Below, in pieces: positions 11,470 to 22,324 of a stretch of DNA of 64,000 nt. The stretch is from Cephalopachus bancanus (taxonomy: Eukaryota; Chordata; Mammalia; Primates; Tarsiidae). A model generated the notes under the pieces. The model was given only the letters and a program-made list of their open reading frames with translations, had not been told where the DNA came from and made no database searches. Location: the NCBI GenBank assembly GCA_027257055.1, contig JAPVLO010000097.1:1550001-1614000 (forward strand). Direction: 5' to 3'. The translations under genes were made by a program, and so were the position numbers. Position 1 is the first letter of the stretch; every line of letters starts with the position of its first letter.

Positions 11470-11790
11470 AGAAGTCAGATGTTGCTGGTTGTGGTCACAC
11501 ACACCTGTAATCTCAGCACATTGGGAGGCTGAAGCAAGAGGACTGCTTGAGCCCAGGTATATGAGACTCATTTGAGCAACATAGTGAGAACTCATCCCCA
11601 CAAAAAAAAAAAAAGAGAGAGAGAGAGAGAGAAAGAAAGAAAGAACTCCCAAATTAGCTGGACCTTGTAGTGTGCACATGAAAGGATTGCCTGAGCCCAG
11701 GAGGTTGGGGCTACAGGGAGCTGTGGTCGTGATACTGCTCTCTAACATGGACAACAGAGTGAGACTCTGAATTTAAAACAAACAAAAATG
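11470..11790 (+). mobile_element. Old Alu with GA microsatellite in its linker
   Basis: The left arm (CACACCTGTAATCTCAGCAC, ATTGGGAGGCTGAAGC) and right arm (GAGGTTGGGGCTACAGGGAG) flank an A-run that has grown into (GA)n and (GAAA)n at about 11612-11645. The right arm lacks its GCTACTCGGGAGGCTGAGG segment. High divergence suggests an AluJ-age copy. Confidence 0.85.
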
Positions 11791-11794
11791 TCAG

Positions 11795-14355
11795 ATGTAG
11801 ATTCAATCATCAGCCCTCTTACTATTTTCCTGCTGCCTGGAAATAAATAAAGACTGTTTGAATGAGAACAAGGAGAAGCTATTCATTCAGCACTTGCTAT
11901 AGCAAGGGAGCCAGCCACTATCACTGGTGTTTGGCAGAAACTGAAAGGCAGGTAGGGGAGTAAGCTTTATAGTGGAAAAAAGAGAGACTTCAGGCATGTT
12001 CTGACCAGAGGGGAAGGAGGAATAGAGCAGCTGGCAGGCCGTGCCTAGTCTTGACTGCTCTGGGAGGGCTGTTGCAGGGGGTTGTAGCTCAGTGTTCTAT
12101 TGTCGTATATGGTCTGGCCACAGTCCCTTTGTGGATTCAGTCTCTTACTGAAATCTTGGAGTTGGGCATTGAGGTCTCATTTATTCATCAGATACTAAGC
12201 ACAAGTCAAGGCTCAAGAGATGTTAGGGGACTATGGACAGATCTTGGACTGAAAAAGAAAGGTTTGCTGTAAGACATAAGGACAACATCTAAAGAAACAA
12301 AATAAATGTTTAGTTAGGTGTCCACAAAAGATAATTTACCATCTTTATAATTTGAAAATGACTTGTGGGCTAAATTTTTCTCAGTTCTCCAAAGTCACTG
12401 AAATGTAAACGAACGGTTCATGGGCAAATAATTTAAAAAGCGAATTCATAACACTCCTTGTAAAAACGTTTAAAGCAAATTTAATGCAGTTCATGGGGGG
12501 CACTTGATGGGCTGGAGATGGTGTGGGGTGGGACCTCTCATAGTCAGAGAACGCCATATGTGTTGTAAACTCTGTTAACACCAGCTCTTGGCCTCTGTGA
12601 GATCTCGCAGTGGAGGCTCAGTTTATAATATGGAAAATAGTTAAGGTCCACTTTTGTGTTGTCCAGACTGATTCCGTGTACTCTGTCTAGTTAAACTAAA
12701 AAATTCTGCTACCGTCAGCCATCATTATAATTTAGATTGTAGAGGAGGAGTCTTCTGGGACGCTTTGGATGCATCAGAGTGGCAAAGACATATTGTGCAG
12801 TTAATTAACCTCACGGAAAGATGAAAGAAAACTACCCAGCAGCACAAACTTGACTTATGTTTATTTTTGTATTTGTGCTTTTGTCCTCGTTTGGTTTTCT
12901 TCTCCCCAGCCCACTGCCATATGCTGCTGGGACTCAGCTGTAATTATCCTACCCACAGTTGAAACACAAAGTGAAACAAAGCAAACAGAACCTTCACCAC
13001 CACAATTCAGGGCTCTGCTTTAAGGAAAGTGCCTCCATTTATTTTAGCATCAAACAAAACAACTTCTTTCACATGGATAACATATATTGATACTTTAATG
13101 CAGACTTATAGATGTGGCTACAGTTTGTCCATGAATGGTATGTCTGAGTCAGTTTTGAAACCCTTGGTGATAAATTAAGCAAAAATTCTATCCATTAGAG
13201 TTGCACATTAAAAATACCTGGCATGTCTAGAAATATATCAATTTCCCACCTCCACCAGATCCAAATAAATGAGAAATTCTGAGGGCAGAACTCTGGCATT
13301 GGTATTTTTTTCACCCTTGAAATTCACTCTCCATCTGTGCAAACATATATAGTATTTCTGATATGCAAGCAAGATTGAAAGCACTCAGTTATACTGTCTT
13401 CATATTTGAGGTAATCGTACAGCTGTGTGTATTCTCTATAGATGTTCTCATCTAGGGTAGTTTTGTTGATGAGTAATTAATTAGCAGTCATTCTCTTGTG
13501 GACTAGTTAGTGAAGATAAACGATCTCATTGATTTTTAGATTTAAACTCAGGGCTGCAGAATTTAAGCACTCTAAAGTGAGATTTCAAAATCTTAATTTC
13601 CCCCCCATTATATTGGTTCAAGAGACTCCTGGAAGTGGAATTTAACTGTTCTGACTAAAGACTTCATTTTGACCAAACAGAGAAAATCTTAATTTTAGTG
13701 GAGCATTTAATATGAAATGCTTACAGGTTTATACACTGCCTTAGAATAAGTCAGCTACTTAGAAAATAGTTTAGAAGATACCAATTTAGAACAATGTAGA
13801 GATCTGATCTGAAAGCCAACAACCAGGAATGCCATGTTTTTCTAAGTCTAGATGACAAATAATAATGCATATTCAGTGTTCCATTTTTTACTCACTTATT
13901 GCAGATCCAAGGAAGCTGTGCTAAAATTTATTGTCTGATAAGCAGAAAATAATTGTATTAAATTTTGGTGAAATATAGTCAATGACTGCTATGAAGAAAA
14001 AAAAACACACTTTAAAGAAAATTATAAAGCAAAATTTTGAGTTAATTGTGGAATAGACAACCAAGCTGCTATTTCCTTGTAATTCTTTAAGTGTTTTGTT
14101 GGATTTTCTTTAGTTTTTAGACCAGAAAAGGTGAATCTGATTTAAAGGTATCTGCTATCTTCTCAAATACAAACAATTTCACTAGTTTTAAAAATGGGCT
14201 TATTCAGTTTGAATAGATTCCACTTCTGCGAGGTATTCAAAGTAGTAAAACTCTTAGACACAGAAAGTGAAATGATTGTTGTCAAAGCTGGGGGCACTTA
14301 GTGTTTAATGGGTGTAGAGTTTCCATTTTGCAAGATGAAAAACCTCTGTAGATCT
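11795..14355. other. Unassigned sequence, few repeats
   Basis: This is one of the longer stretches without a clear young repeat. The part at 11870-12280 has a composition reminiscent of an LTR but I cannot place it. I see no splice-bounded exon, conserved motif or frame above 75 residues. Confidence 0.45.
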
Positions 14356-14460
14356 GTTGCACAACAATGTGAATCTACTTAACACAGCTGAACTGTATAC
14401 TTAAAAATGGTGACAACAGTAAATTTAATGTTATGTGTATTTTTACCACAATTTTTTTTT
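14355..14460 (+). mobile_element. Old L1 3' terminus
   Basis: TGTGAATCTACTTAACACAG, TGTATACTTAAAAATGGTGA and TTATGTGTATTTTTACCACA in this order match the 3' end of mammalian-wide L1M elements, ending in a T/A-rich tail. About 100 bases are recognisable. Confidence 0.75.
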
Positions 14461-15380
14461 GAAAAAGAAGAAAAATTATCCTCATCCTAAGCAATAGTCA
14501 CCCACATATGTGTTGAGGTGACTGGTTGTCTGTATTTTCCTGTATGCATTAAAATAAATGTTCAATTGTTTAAAAAAATGGGCTTATTTTAGTGTTGACT
14601 GCAGCACTGTTGGTAACTGGTAAATTAAATAGATTAGACCTTAAAATGTGGGTCTAATGCCTTTACAAAACCTATTATTGTGTAATCATGTCTTCTTTTA
14701 AATTATTGTGTTTAGATTATTTCTTGTGGAATTCTACTTCCTACTTCTGACATGATACTTTAAAGCAATGAAATAATTGCTAATGTATAAAACTTTAATT
14801 CTTCTATGCTATCTCTGGAGTATGCAACTTCCTGAAAGTGAGGTATGTCTATACACTTTGGCCAAAATGGTGTGCTCGCTAAAGCTAAAAGAGATTAGGT
14901 GCTTTTTAAAGATAGAAAATAAACTTGTAGGCCAGGATATTTTTCACTTGGAGATTACAAACTTTTTTTTCTTTTTTGCCTGAGGCGCCTTGGCAATATC
15001 AAGGTATATATTTGATCAAAATCTCTACTATGAGAGCCTTTGTTCTAAGCTAGAGTACTCTCAAAAAGAAAGTGTCCAAAGAGTCTGTATCTCAAAGTCA
15101 AAAAAAAAAATTGCTAAGCTATTTCAGGTTATATATCATCTTGGGCTATGAACTAAAAATAAAATAATGATAGGTATCATGACTTCTTCAAAAGAATAAA
15201 GATGAAAACTGACAGCAGAAAAAAAATCTGGTGAACATTAATGTCATAAGAGGAACATAAGGAATCCATTAATTAGAAACATAGCAGGTAGGTGTGTTGC
15301 AATCTTAACATAAAGTGTTGAGATGCAAATAATGCATGTTAACTTGGGTAGGGTTAGACACTAGAACCCAACTTGCACAG
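14460..15380. other. Unassigned AT-rich sequence
   Basis: No repeat, gene or RNA recognised. Confidence 0.4.
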
Positions 15381-15381
15381 A

Positions 15382-15466
15382 CAGGACTGGCTACACAATT
15401 TGCAGGGTTCATTTCAAAATGAAAATATAAGGCCTCTTGTTAAAACATTATTAAGGATTTTTAAGA
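15382..15466 (+). mobile_element. 5' half of a MER-type (probably hAT) DNA element
   Basis: CAGGACTGGCTACACAATTT followed by GCAGGG and a CAAAATGAAAAT block resembles the first half of a short non-autonomous element. A matching 3' half in the same orientation lies at 28030-28141, and a fuller copy in reverse lies at 55358-55680. The old L1 begins directly after this half. Confidence 0.55.
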
Positions 15467-15469
15467 GGT

Positions 15470-16400
15470 TTGGGAGTGACATTAGCAAAAGGGCAGAATA
15501 GAACTCACCAGTGCTCATCCCTTAATAGAAACATCAATTTAAACAACCACTTATGCATATAAATAACTTCACAAAAGCTAAGGTACCCAGATGTGAGAAA
15601 ACAGCACCTGGATGGACTGCAGAAATAAGAAAAGATGTATTGAGGTGGGTAGGAAAGACAGTTTCACATTACTCCCCCAAGCCTGGCAGCATAACACAGA
15701 AAGATACTCTAAACATAAGAAAAGGAGTGTGATGTTAACACTTGACTTTACTGTGTACCCAGGAAATAGGCTTACCTTAGTGAGCCCTGGTATCAAGCCA
15801 GCTCTCACAGCTCCATTCTCCAGGTCAGTCACCATAGATTCAGGCTCCATGTTCACCACAGGACCAGGCCAGCCCCTCCGGCCCCAGGTTCTAGAAGACA
15901 CAGGCTCCAGGCCCACTCCAGTAGACACAGGATTTGGGCCTGCTCTGGTAGACCCCAATGCTGGTCTGACAACTGTAGGTCTAGGTTCCTGGGTAGTCCA
16001 TATGAATCCAGGATCTAGACTTGCTTCTGGGTACTGGGGCTCTTGGACCACCCCATGACCTGCCTGGTCCTTGCAGACCTAGGGTCCGGGCCTGTTCCTG
16101 TGGACCCAGGAGACAGACCCTTTCCATTACCAGATCAACTCCAGGCTTCAAACTGGTTTCTGCAGATACAAGTTCCAGGACCTTCTGTGTGGACCTAGAC
16201 TGCTTATTTCTGGGAAGCCAACCACACGCCTACCCAAGTTGACCCTGATACCAGGCCAGAGCCCATGGGCCCAGATATCAGGTCAGATTGCCTGAGAATG
16301 GTTGTAACCAGCCTGCATGAGAACTCCACTAGATAGCCTGCCTAGAATCTTTGGACAGGATGGACAGTAAAAGCCTTTGCCTATGAAAGGCAGTCTGTAG
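15470..16400 (+). promoter_or_regulatory. Old L1 5' UTR with GC-rich degenerate repeats
   Basis: AGCAAAAGGGCAGAATAGAA, TTGAGGTGGGTAGGAAAGAC and then a GC-rich block with recurring CCAGG, CAGGATC and GGACCCAGG words (15770-16260) match the organisation of mammalian-wide L1 5' UTRs, which carry the internal promoter. Long open frames exist on both strands (15612-16058 plus, 15578-16051 minus). They follow from the CCAGG-type repeats and GC content, not from protein coding. Promoter activity in this decayed copy is unlikely. Confidence 0.75.
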
Positions 16401-16509
16401 TGACTGGAAGAGGTGTCCACTTCTTTAAATGTGAAGACACCAATAAAAGGATAATAAATAATCAGGGAAACATGATACCATCAATAATTGATTATAAAGA
16501 AATGAAGCT

Positions 16510-16800
16510 TAAGCTGGCTCGGTGGCTCAGCTTGTAATCCCAGCACGTTGGGAGGCTGAGGTGAGTGGATTGCCTGATCCTGCAGGTTTGAGACCCACCT
16601 GGGCAATTTGGTGAGCCCTCATCTCTACAATAAATAAAAAAATTAGCCGGGCACGGTAGAGCGTGCGTGTAGTTTCAGCTACTTGGAAGGCTGAGGTGGA
16701 AGGGTCGCTGGAGCCCAGCAGGTCGAGGCTGCGGTGGCCAGAAGCGGTCACTGCACTCCAGTCTGGGTGACAGAGTGAGACTCCAACTCGAAAAAAAAAG
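16510..16800 (+). mobile_element. Alu, lineage-specific type, with perfect TSD
   Basis: A full dimer starts GCTGGCTCGGTGGCTCAGC and ends ACTCG plus A-run. AAAGAAATGAAGCT is present at 16496-16509 and again at 16801-16814, a perfect 14-bp target-site duplication. It interrupts the old L1. Confidence 0.96.
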
Positions 16801-17378
16801 AAAGAAATGAAGCTCTATAAATTTTCTGACAAATAATTAAAAATAAAGAAGCTTAAAAAAGCTCATTGAGTTATGAGAACACAGATTGACAACTAAAGGG
16901 GGTCAGAAAAACAAAATGCAAAAAAATAAGAAGTTAAAGAGATACAAACCACTTAAAAAACAGTCATTCCGGAATTGAAGAATGCAATGACTGAATTTTA
17001 AAATTCTATGGAGAGCTTAAAAAGCAGATTTCATCAATTTAATAATTCTATGGAGAGCTTAAACAACAGACTTCATCAGACAGAAGACAGAATCAGCAAG
17101 CCTAATGACAAGTCATTTGAAATTACCCAGTAAAATAAACAAAAAGTGAAGAATGCCTGTGGGACTTATGGGACAACATCAACGAAAATTATTTGTGCAT
17201 TATAGAATTCCTAAAAGAATCAGAGAAAGAGAAAAAAGATGAAAACTTATTTTTAAAAAAGTAATGACAGAAAACTTCCCAAATCTGGAGAAGGAAATTA
17301 ACATTCAGGTCTTTGAAGCCCTAATAAATCCAAATAAAATAAATATAAGGAGGTCTTGGAGATATTTATCAAGTTGTA

Positions 17379-17931
17379 TGAGGGGTGACCAGAAAAACAA
17401 AAAAACAAAACCAAAAAACAAAACACAGAAAGCACAGAATGTATTTATTTTTACATGTTTAAACTTCAGTCAACCTTAGAGTACTTTCCATTTGATGCAA
17501 TACAGTCATTGAGACTTTTTTTCCACTGCTCAAGATGGTTTCAGACTTGTCAGTTGTTTAGTACTTCTGCCATTTTCTGTTTTGCCTCTTTCACATTGGA
17601 AAAATGTTACCCTTTGAGGACTTTTTTCATCTGGGAAAAAAAAAAAGCTTGATCTCACTTGGGGTGAGATCAGGTGACTAGGGAGGGTGGGACATGGGGG
17701 CCATGCTGGTTTTGGTCAAAAACTGTCGAATATTCAGCTCGGTGTGGGCAGGCGCGTTATCATGGTGGAGGAACCTGTCACCTATTTGCCACAACTCAAG
17801 ATGTTTCTTCTGCAATGCAGCCTCTCACAACAATGCTAGCTGGTACACTGGTGCCAATAGGTTCTTGGGCACTTACCTATTGGGGCACACCCTTCAAAAG
17901 ATAATTCAGTTTTTTGGGGGCCCCCCTTTTA
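17379..17931 (-). mobile_element. Mariner family A, internally deleted
   Basis: A TA precedes TGAGGGGTGACCAGAAAAAC at 17379, and a diverged inverted copy (GTTTTTTGGGGGCCCCCC) ends near 17930. Both sides rejoin old L1 ORF1 sequence. At about 550 bases it is less than half of a normal 1.3-kb mariner. The minus strand carries transposase pieces, described separately. It probably inserted into the L1 and then decayed. Confidence 0.85.
17600..17800 (-). pseudogene. Mariner transposase catalytic-domain remnant
   Basis: Mariner transposase cuts and pastes its element using a DD34D acidic triad. On the minus strand HHDNAPAHTELNIRQFLTK can be read near 17705-17765, carrying the second aspartate. Downstream, after an in-frame TAG at the usual tyrosine position, SPDLTPSEIKLF is readable: the third acidic residue is glutamate (codon at 17654-17656) instead of aspartate. 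The N-terminal half is largely missing. It is not functional. Confidence 0.85.
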
Positions 17932-18385
17932 TTATATTCAAATTATCAAAGACAGAACTTTGAACAGCAAGAGAAAAGCAACTTTTCACATACAAGGGAA
18001 ATTTCATAAGATTATTGGTACTTTTTTTTACCAGAAACTTGCAAATTGGGAGAGAGTGGTATAAATATTTTCAAGTGTGTGTTGAATGAAAAAACTTTTG
18101 ACCTAGGATGCTATATCTGGTAATAATGTTCTTCAGAAATGAAAAAGAGATAAATATTTTCTCAGATAAACAGTAGCTATGGGAATTCATCTCCACTAGA
18201 CCAGCCTAGCAAGATATGTTAAGAGTTTTTCAAGTTGAAATACAAGAACTAACATCATGAAAATATGACTTACTGTAAATGTAAGACTATAGTTAAATTC
18301 TGAATACGAATACTGTAATGTTATATGTAAATGGCATTTAACTCTAGTATAAAAGTTAAAAGACAAAAGTTTTAAAATAAATATA

Positions 18386-18550
18386 GACAGGCATGCTGAT
18401 ACATGCCTGTCGTCCTAGTCACTAGGGAGGCTGAGTGGAAGCATTGCTTGAGCTCAGGAGTTAGAGGTTGCAGTGAGCTATGATTGTGCTATTGTACTCC
18501 AGCCAGGATGACAGAATGAGTCCTCATATCAAACAACAATAACAACAAAT
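18386..18550 (+). mobile_element. Alu right monomer (FRAM-like)
   Basis: A single arm with CATGCCTGTCGTCCTAGTCA, GGAGGCTGAGTGGAAGC and GTTGCAGTGAGCTATGATTG, then ACTCCAGCC and a CAA-rich tail. The absence of a left arm suggests an old free monomer or a truncated Alu. It lies in the old L1 between ORF1 and ORF2. Confidence 0.85.
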
Positions 18551-19617
18551 CCCAAAACACCATAGCTAATGTAATTTGTTATTGAATGCAAAATATATAA
18601 AAGATATAAATGGCAAATGGTGACATAAATAACATACAATGTGAAAGGAGAAGTTAAAAAGTAGAGTTTAGTATACATTTCACATTCCATGCAAATAGTA
18701 GTCAAAAGAGGTGGCTACATTTACAACAAAATATAACAAAAAGTTAAAAACTGTTATAAGAGACAAAAAAAGTTGTTACACAGTAAGAAAAAAAAATTGA
18801 AATTCAACACATGAGGTTATAACAATGATACATGCATATATACCCAATATTGGAGAACCTAAATATATGAAGCAAATATTAACACAATTGAAAGGAGAAA
18901 TAGACAGCAATACAGTAGTAGAGAACTTCATTACTCTACTTTCAACAATGGACAGATATTTAGATGGAAAACAAGTATGGAAACAGAAGATTTGAACAAC
19001 ACTCTAGACAAAATGGACTAAATAGACATATATGAAGCATTTTATCCAACAGGCACAGACTGTATTCTTTTTAATATAGTCAGAGCATTCTCCAAACTAT
19101 ATCATACATTCATTCATAGAACAAATTGCAAAAAATTTAAGAAGATTAAAATTATATCTTGTCTTTTTATGATTAAAAGAATTATTAAAATATTAGTATA
19201 ATATTAAAAATTATATTTCTATAAAAGTAGCAATGAACAGTAAGAGAAAAATATTTTCAAACATATGGAAACTAAATTATATACTTCTGAAGAACCAAGA
19301 GATTGAAGTAGAAATCAAAAGGGAAGTTTTTTGTTTTTTTTTAATTGAGACCAAATGCAACATACCAAAACTTAGGGAATGCAACAAATTCAGTTCTAAG
19401 TGGGAAACTTAGAGCAATAAAAGACTACATTAAGAAGGGCCTCAAATAAACAACTTAATGGTAGATTTCAAGGGACTAGAAAAAGAACTAATGAATCCTA
19501 ATAATAGCAGAAGAAAGGAAATAATAAAGATTAGAGTAAAAACAAATGAACTAGAGACTAGAAAAAAGACAGAAAAGATGAACAAAACTCAGAGTTATTT
19601 TTTGGTAAGAAAAAAAT
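18551..19617 (+). pseudogene. Old L1 ORF2 5' part (endonuclease region)
   Basis: Nucleotide order matches an L1 ORF2: GACAGCAATACAGTAGTAGA, GAACAACACTCTAGACAAAA, TCCAACAGGCACAGACTG, ATATGGAAACTAAATTA, and GAGACTAGAAAAAAGACAGA before the break. Many stops are present. The region just before the second L1 lacks a short piece expected between CAGAGTTATTTTTTGG and the A-rich target site. Confidence 0.75.
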
Positions 19618-19622
19618 GAAAA

Positions 19623-21120
19623 GGAGTTTCCAAGATGGTGATGGAATTGGTCAGAGTGCATGAGTTTTGCGTAAATGAGTGGGTACAGAGATGAATATGC
19701 ATGCAAGGGTGTCAGTAAGTGGTTGTGTAAGGTCTGAGTGAGTGGGGATTCAGGATCAGGAAGGCTGAGGTCTTCTGCTGAGGTGACTGCCATGTGTGTG
19801 GCTACTCATATTCCAACGTGATCCATGGCCCAGAAGCAGGCACCATCTCTGTGACTCTACCTGGAAGAAAGTGGTAAAGAAAAGCAGCTTCTGGCTTCAC
19901 TTGCCACCACAGCCTCCAGTGCCAGATTGGTCATTGGCAGTGAGGAGTGTGGAGAAAATACACCAGAGGAAGTAACCACAAAGTTCCAGCAGAGGACAGA
20001 CAAGATGCATAGAGGTCACTATCGCATTTGTCCTGGTACCAAGGTGGAGACAGGCTCTGGTCCATCTATGTGAACAGCAGAGCTGCTCCGGAGATGGAGG
20101 GGTGAACCCAGCACCTCTCTGAGGTTGATCACTATCAACCCAACGAGGATACCCCAAGTGCAGTATCCCCAGAGGGCAGGTTGGCCAAGGAGACCCAGTT
20201 GCTCCATCCCCTTAAATGAAACATTTGTGGGACTACAGCTGCAGCCAGAGACAAAGAACCCAGCCACACCAGATGAGTGGGGGTGAGTTTTAAACTGACC
20301 CAGCTCCTTTCCCCCAGTGATTTGCAAGGCGTGTAATCCAGACAGGAAGCAACCTGATTGGCACATGCAGAGAGGGTTGAGCACAGCTGGATCTGTTGGG
20401 GGTGGTTCATATCCTCCCCCTGACAGCACAGGGAGCAGGGTGATAGATCTAGAGGTCAGAGCCCCTGCTCTCTGCCACCAGTCAGGAGCAGTGGTGCTTG
20501 GGTCATGCTGACAAGGAACCCAAAGTTGCAGAAACTACCACAAGAAAGTGCTCAAGGATTACAAACGTTTTTCTTGTTGGTTTTTTTGTACATTTTTATT
20601 ATTTAATTTTTTCTTATTTTTAAATTTTCCCCCCGCTCTCTCTCTCTCTCTCCCTATTTTGTTGGGCATGTGTATATTTCATTTTGTTTTATTCCTTCTC
20701 CTTCTTCTGTTTTCACATAAGATATAACCTCATATTGTCAGTTTTAATTGTTTCCCCCCCCTTATTTTTACTAGATTTCTTTTCTGTCTGTTGGTTTGCT
20801 TGTTTTTCCTTCTCTACTTTATCCCTACGTTGTCCTTTCTTCTTCCTTTTCTCTTTCTTAGTTCTTTTCTTTTTACCTTATGTTATTTTGTACCCAGGGG
20901 ATATGCATACGTTCCCATTGCATGGACATACTGTGAGGTGATGGGAAGTGGGTCCCTGGGGACTCACACCCCAGTCAGTGAACATTGTGATCTCCAGGCA
21001 GCTTTTGAAACTTAGTCCCCCCTCAGTACTCCTTATTCAAATCTCAAAGCTGCAAAAGGACAACACAGCTTCCTACCCCTAACCCAGCTTCAAAATTGAA
21101 CAAATCCGGAGGATTTACAT
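19623..21120 (+). promoter_or_regulatory. Younger L1 5' UTR with long pyrimidine tract
   Basis: The L1 internal promoter region holds GC-richer blocks at 19700-20530 and then a strongly T/C-rich segment at 20570-20885 with runs of C and (TC)n. A pyrimidine-rich second half is unlike human L1 5' UTRs as I recall them. Frames found here on both strands (for example 20019-20429 minus, 20684-20941 plus) reflect this skew and are not credible genes. Confidence 0.65.
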
Positions 21121-21179
21121 AAGGAAGAATAGGAGTTGAGCAAACAGAAGTGAAGACTATTCCCTCTCTCACTGAGCAA

Positions 21180-22090
21180 CAGAAGTTAAAAGAAAAGACA
21201 AATTCAACACAAATGAAGAGAAATCAACAAAAAACATAGATAACTCACAGAGCCCTAGAAAGATGGTGCTGGAGAATACAGATTTGGAACTCAAACAATG
21301 AAGAGTGCCCTGGTCAACTGATCTCAAATCACAAATGCAGGGATTAAGGAATGGTTGGAGAAGATAAATAAGAACCAATAAAGGCAAGATGAAAATATGA
21401 AATAATTAATAACAAAGATGCAAGACATAAAGAACACAGTCAATGAAATAAATAATAAACTGACAAACATGGAAAGCAGAATTAACCAAACGGAAGAAAG
21501 AATCTCAAGCTTGAAGACCAAAATATAGAACTAATTCAATCTGTTAAAAACTTAGAAAGGAGGCTTAAAAAGATGGAACAAAGACTTCAAGAGATGTGAA
21601 ATTTTATTAAGAGGCCAAACTTATGCCCGATTGGAATCCCTGAAGCAGAAAAAGAGACTGAGTGCACCCTAGAACAAACATTCTGTAAGGTCATCTAAGA
21701 AAATGACTAGCATATCATCAAAGATGTGACCATTCAAACACACGAGATTCATAGAACCCCTGCAAGGCATCAAATGAGAAGACCAACTCCTAGACACATA
21801 ATAATTCACTTACACAAAGTAGGTATAAAAGAAAATATACTAAATGCAGTAAGAGAGAAAGGTCAGACTACTTACTCGGAAAAACCAATTAAAATAGCAG
21901 TAGACTTATTTACAGAAACACTACAGGCTAGAAGAGACTAAAGTCCAATCTTCAAAGTTTCAAAGACAAACAATTTCAACCAATTATTTCCTACCCAGCT
22001 AAACTAAGCTTCATCAGTGATGGAGAATTAAAATCCTTCTTAGACTTTCAATCCCTAAGAGTCTTATGCTGCCTCCAGACCAGCTCTACA
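21180..22090 (+). pseudogene. Younger L1 ORF1 remnant
   Basis: The C-terminal RNA-binding part is legible at 21726-21941, including RPTPRHIIIHL, AVREKG and ETLQARRD, all standard L1 ORF1p blocks. The upstream coiled-coil region (GCAGAATTAACCAAACGGAA) is present but has several stops. The protein would not be made. Confidence 0.88.
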
Positions 22091-22324
22091 AGGGATGCTT
22101 AAGAAGGTATTAAGCACAGAAGAAATTAAACAAACAAACAAACAAAAGAACAATCGTGCACTTCCTAAGAATGCAGGAAAACAGAGAAACAACACAGCAT
22201 GCATTGTGACTGCATAATTGAAAACATACACATACATCAATGCAAAAATTAAGAGAAAAACCAATAAACAAATAAACAAACAATGAAAACTTTATAGGAA
22301 CCTCATGACAGGATAAACTCTCAA

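Larger units (their letters stand above)
16815..18240 (+). pseudogene. Old L1 ORF1 remnant, interrupted by mariner
   Basis: ORF1 normally encodes an RNA-binding trimeric coiled-coil protein that packages L1 RNA. Here the coding sequence is recognisable from the nucleotide blocks GAATTGAAGAATGCAATGAC, ATGGAGAGCTTAAA (present twice near 17010 and 17050), AACTTCCCAAATCTGGAGAA and, after the mariner, GAGAAAAGCAAC and CCACTAGACCAGCC. No frame stays open for long. The doubled GGAGAGCTTAAA segment is a local tandem duplication. Confidence 0.75.

Noticed and set aside
15578..16058. Overlapping open frames of 148 and 157 residues on opposite strands, proline/glycine-rich
   Set aside because: They lie in the GC-rich repeat block of an L1 5' UTR; low stop frequency follows from composition, and no domain is present.
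17674..17963. Two plus-strand frames of 76 and 89 residues
   Set aside because: They are antisense to a mariner transposase remnant.
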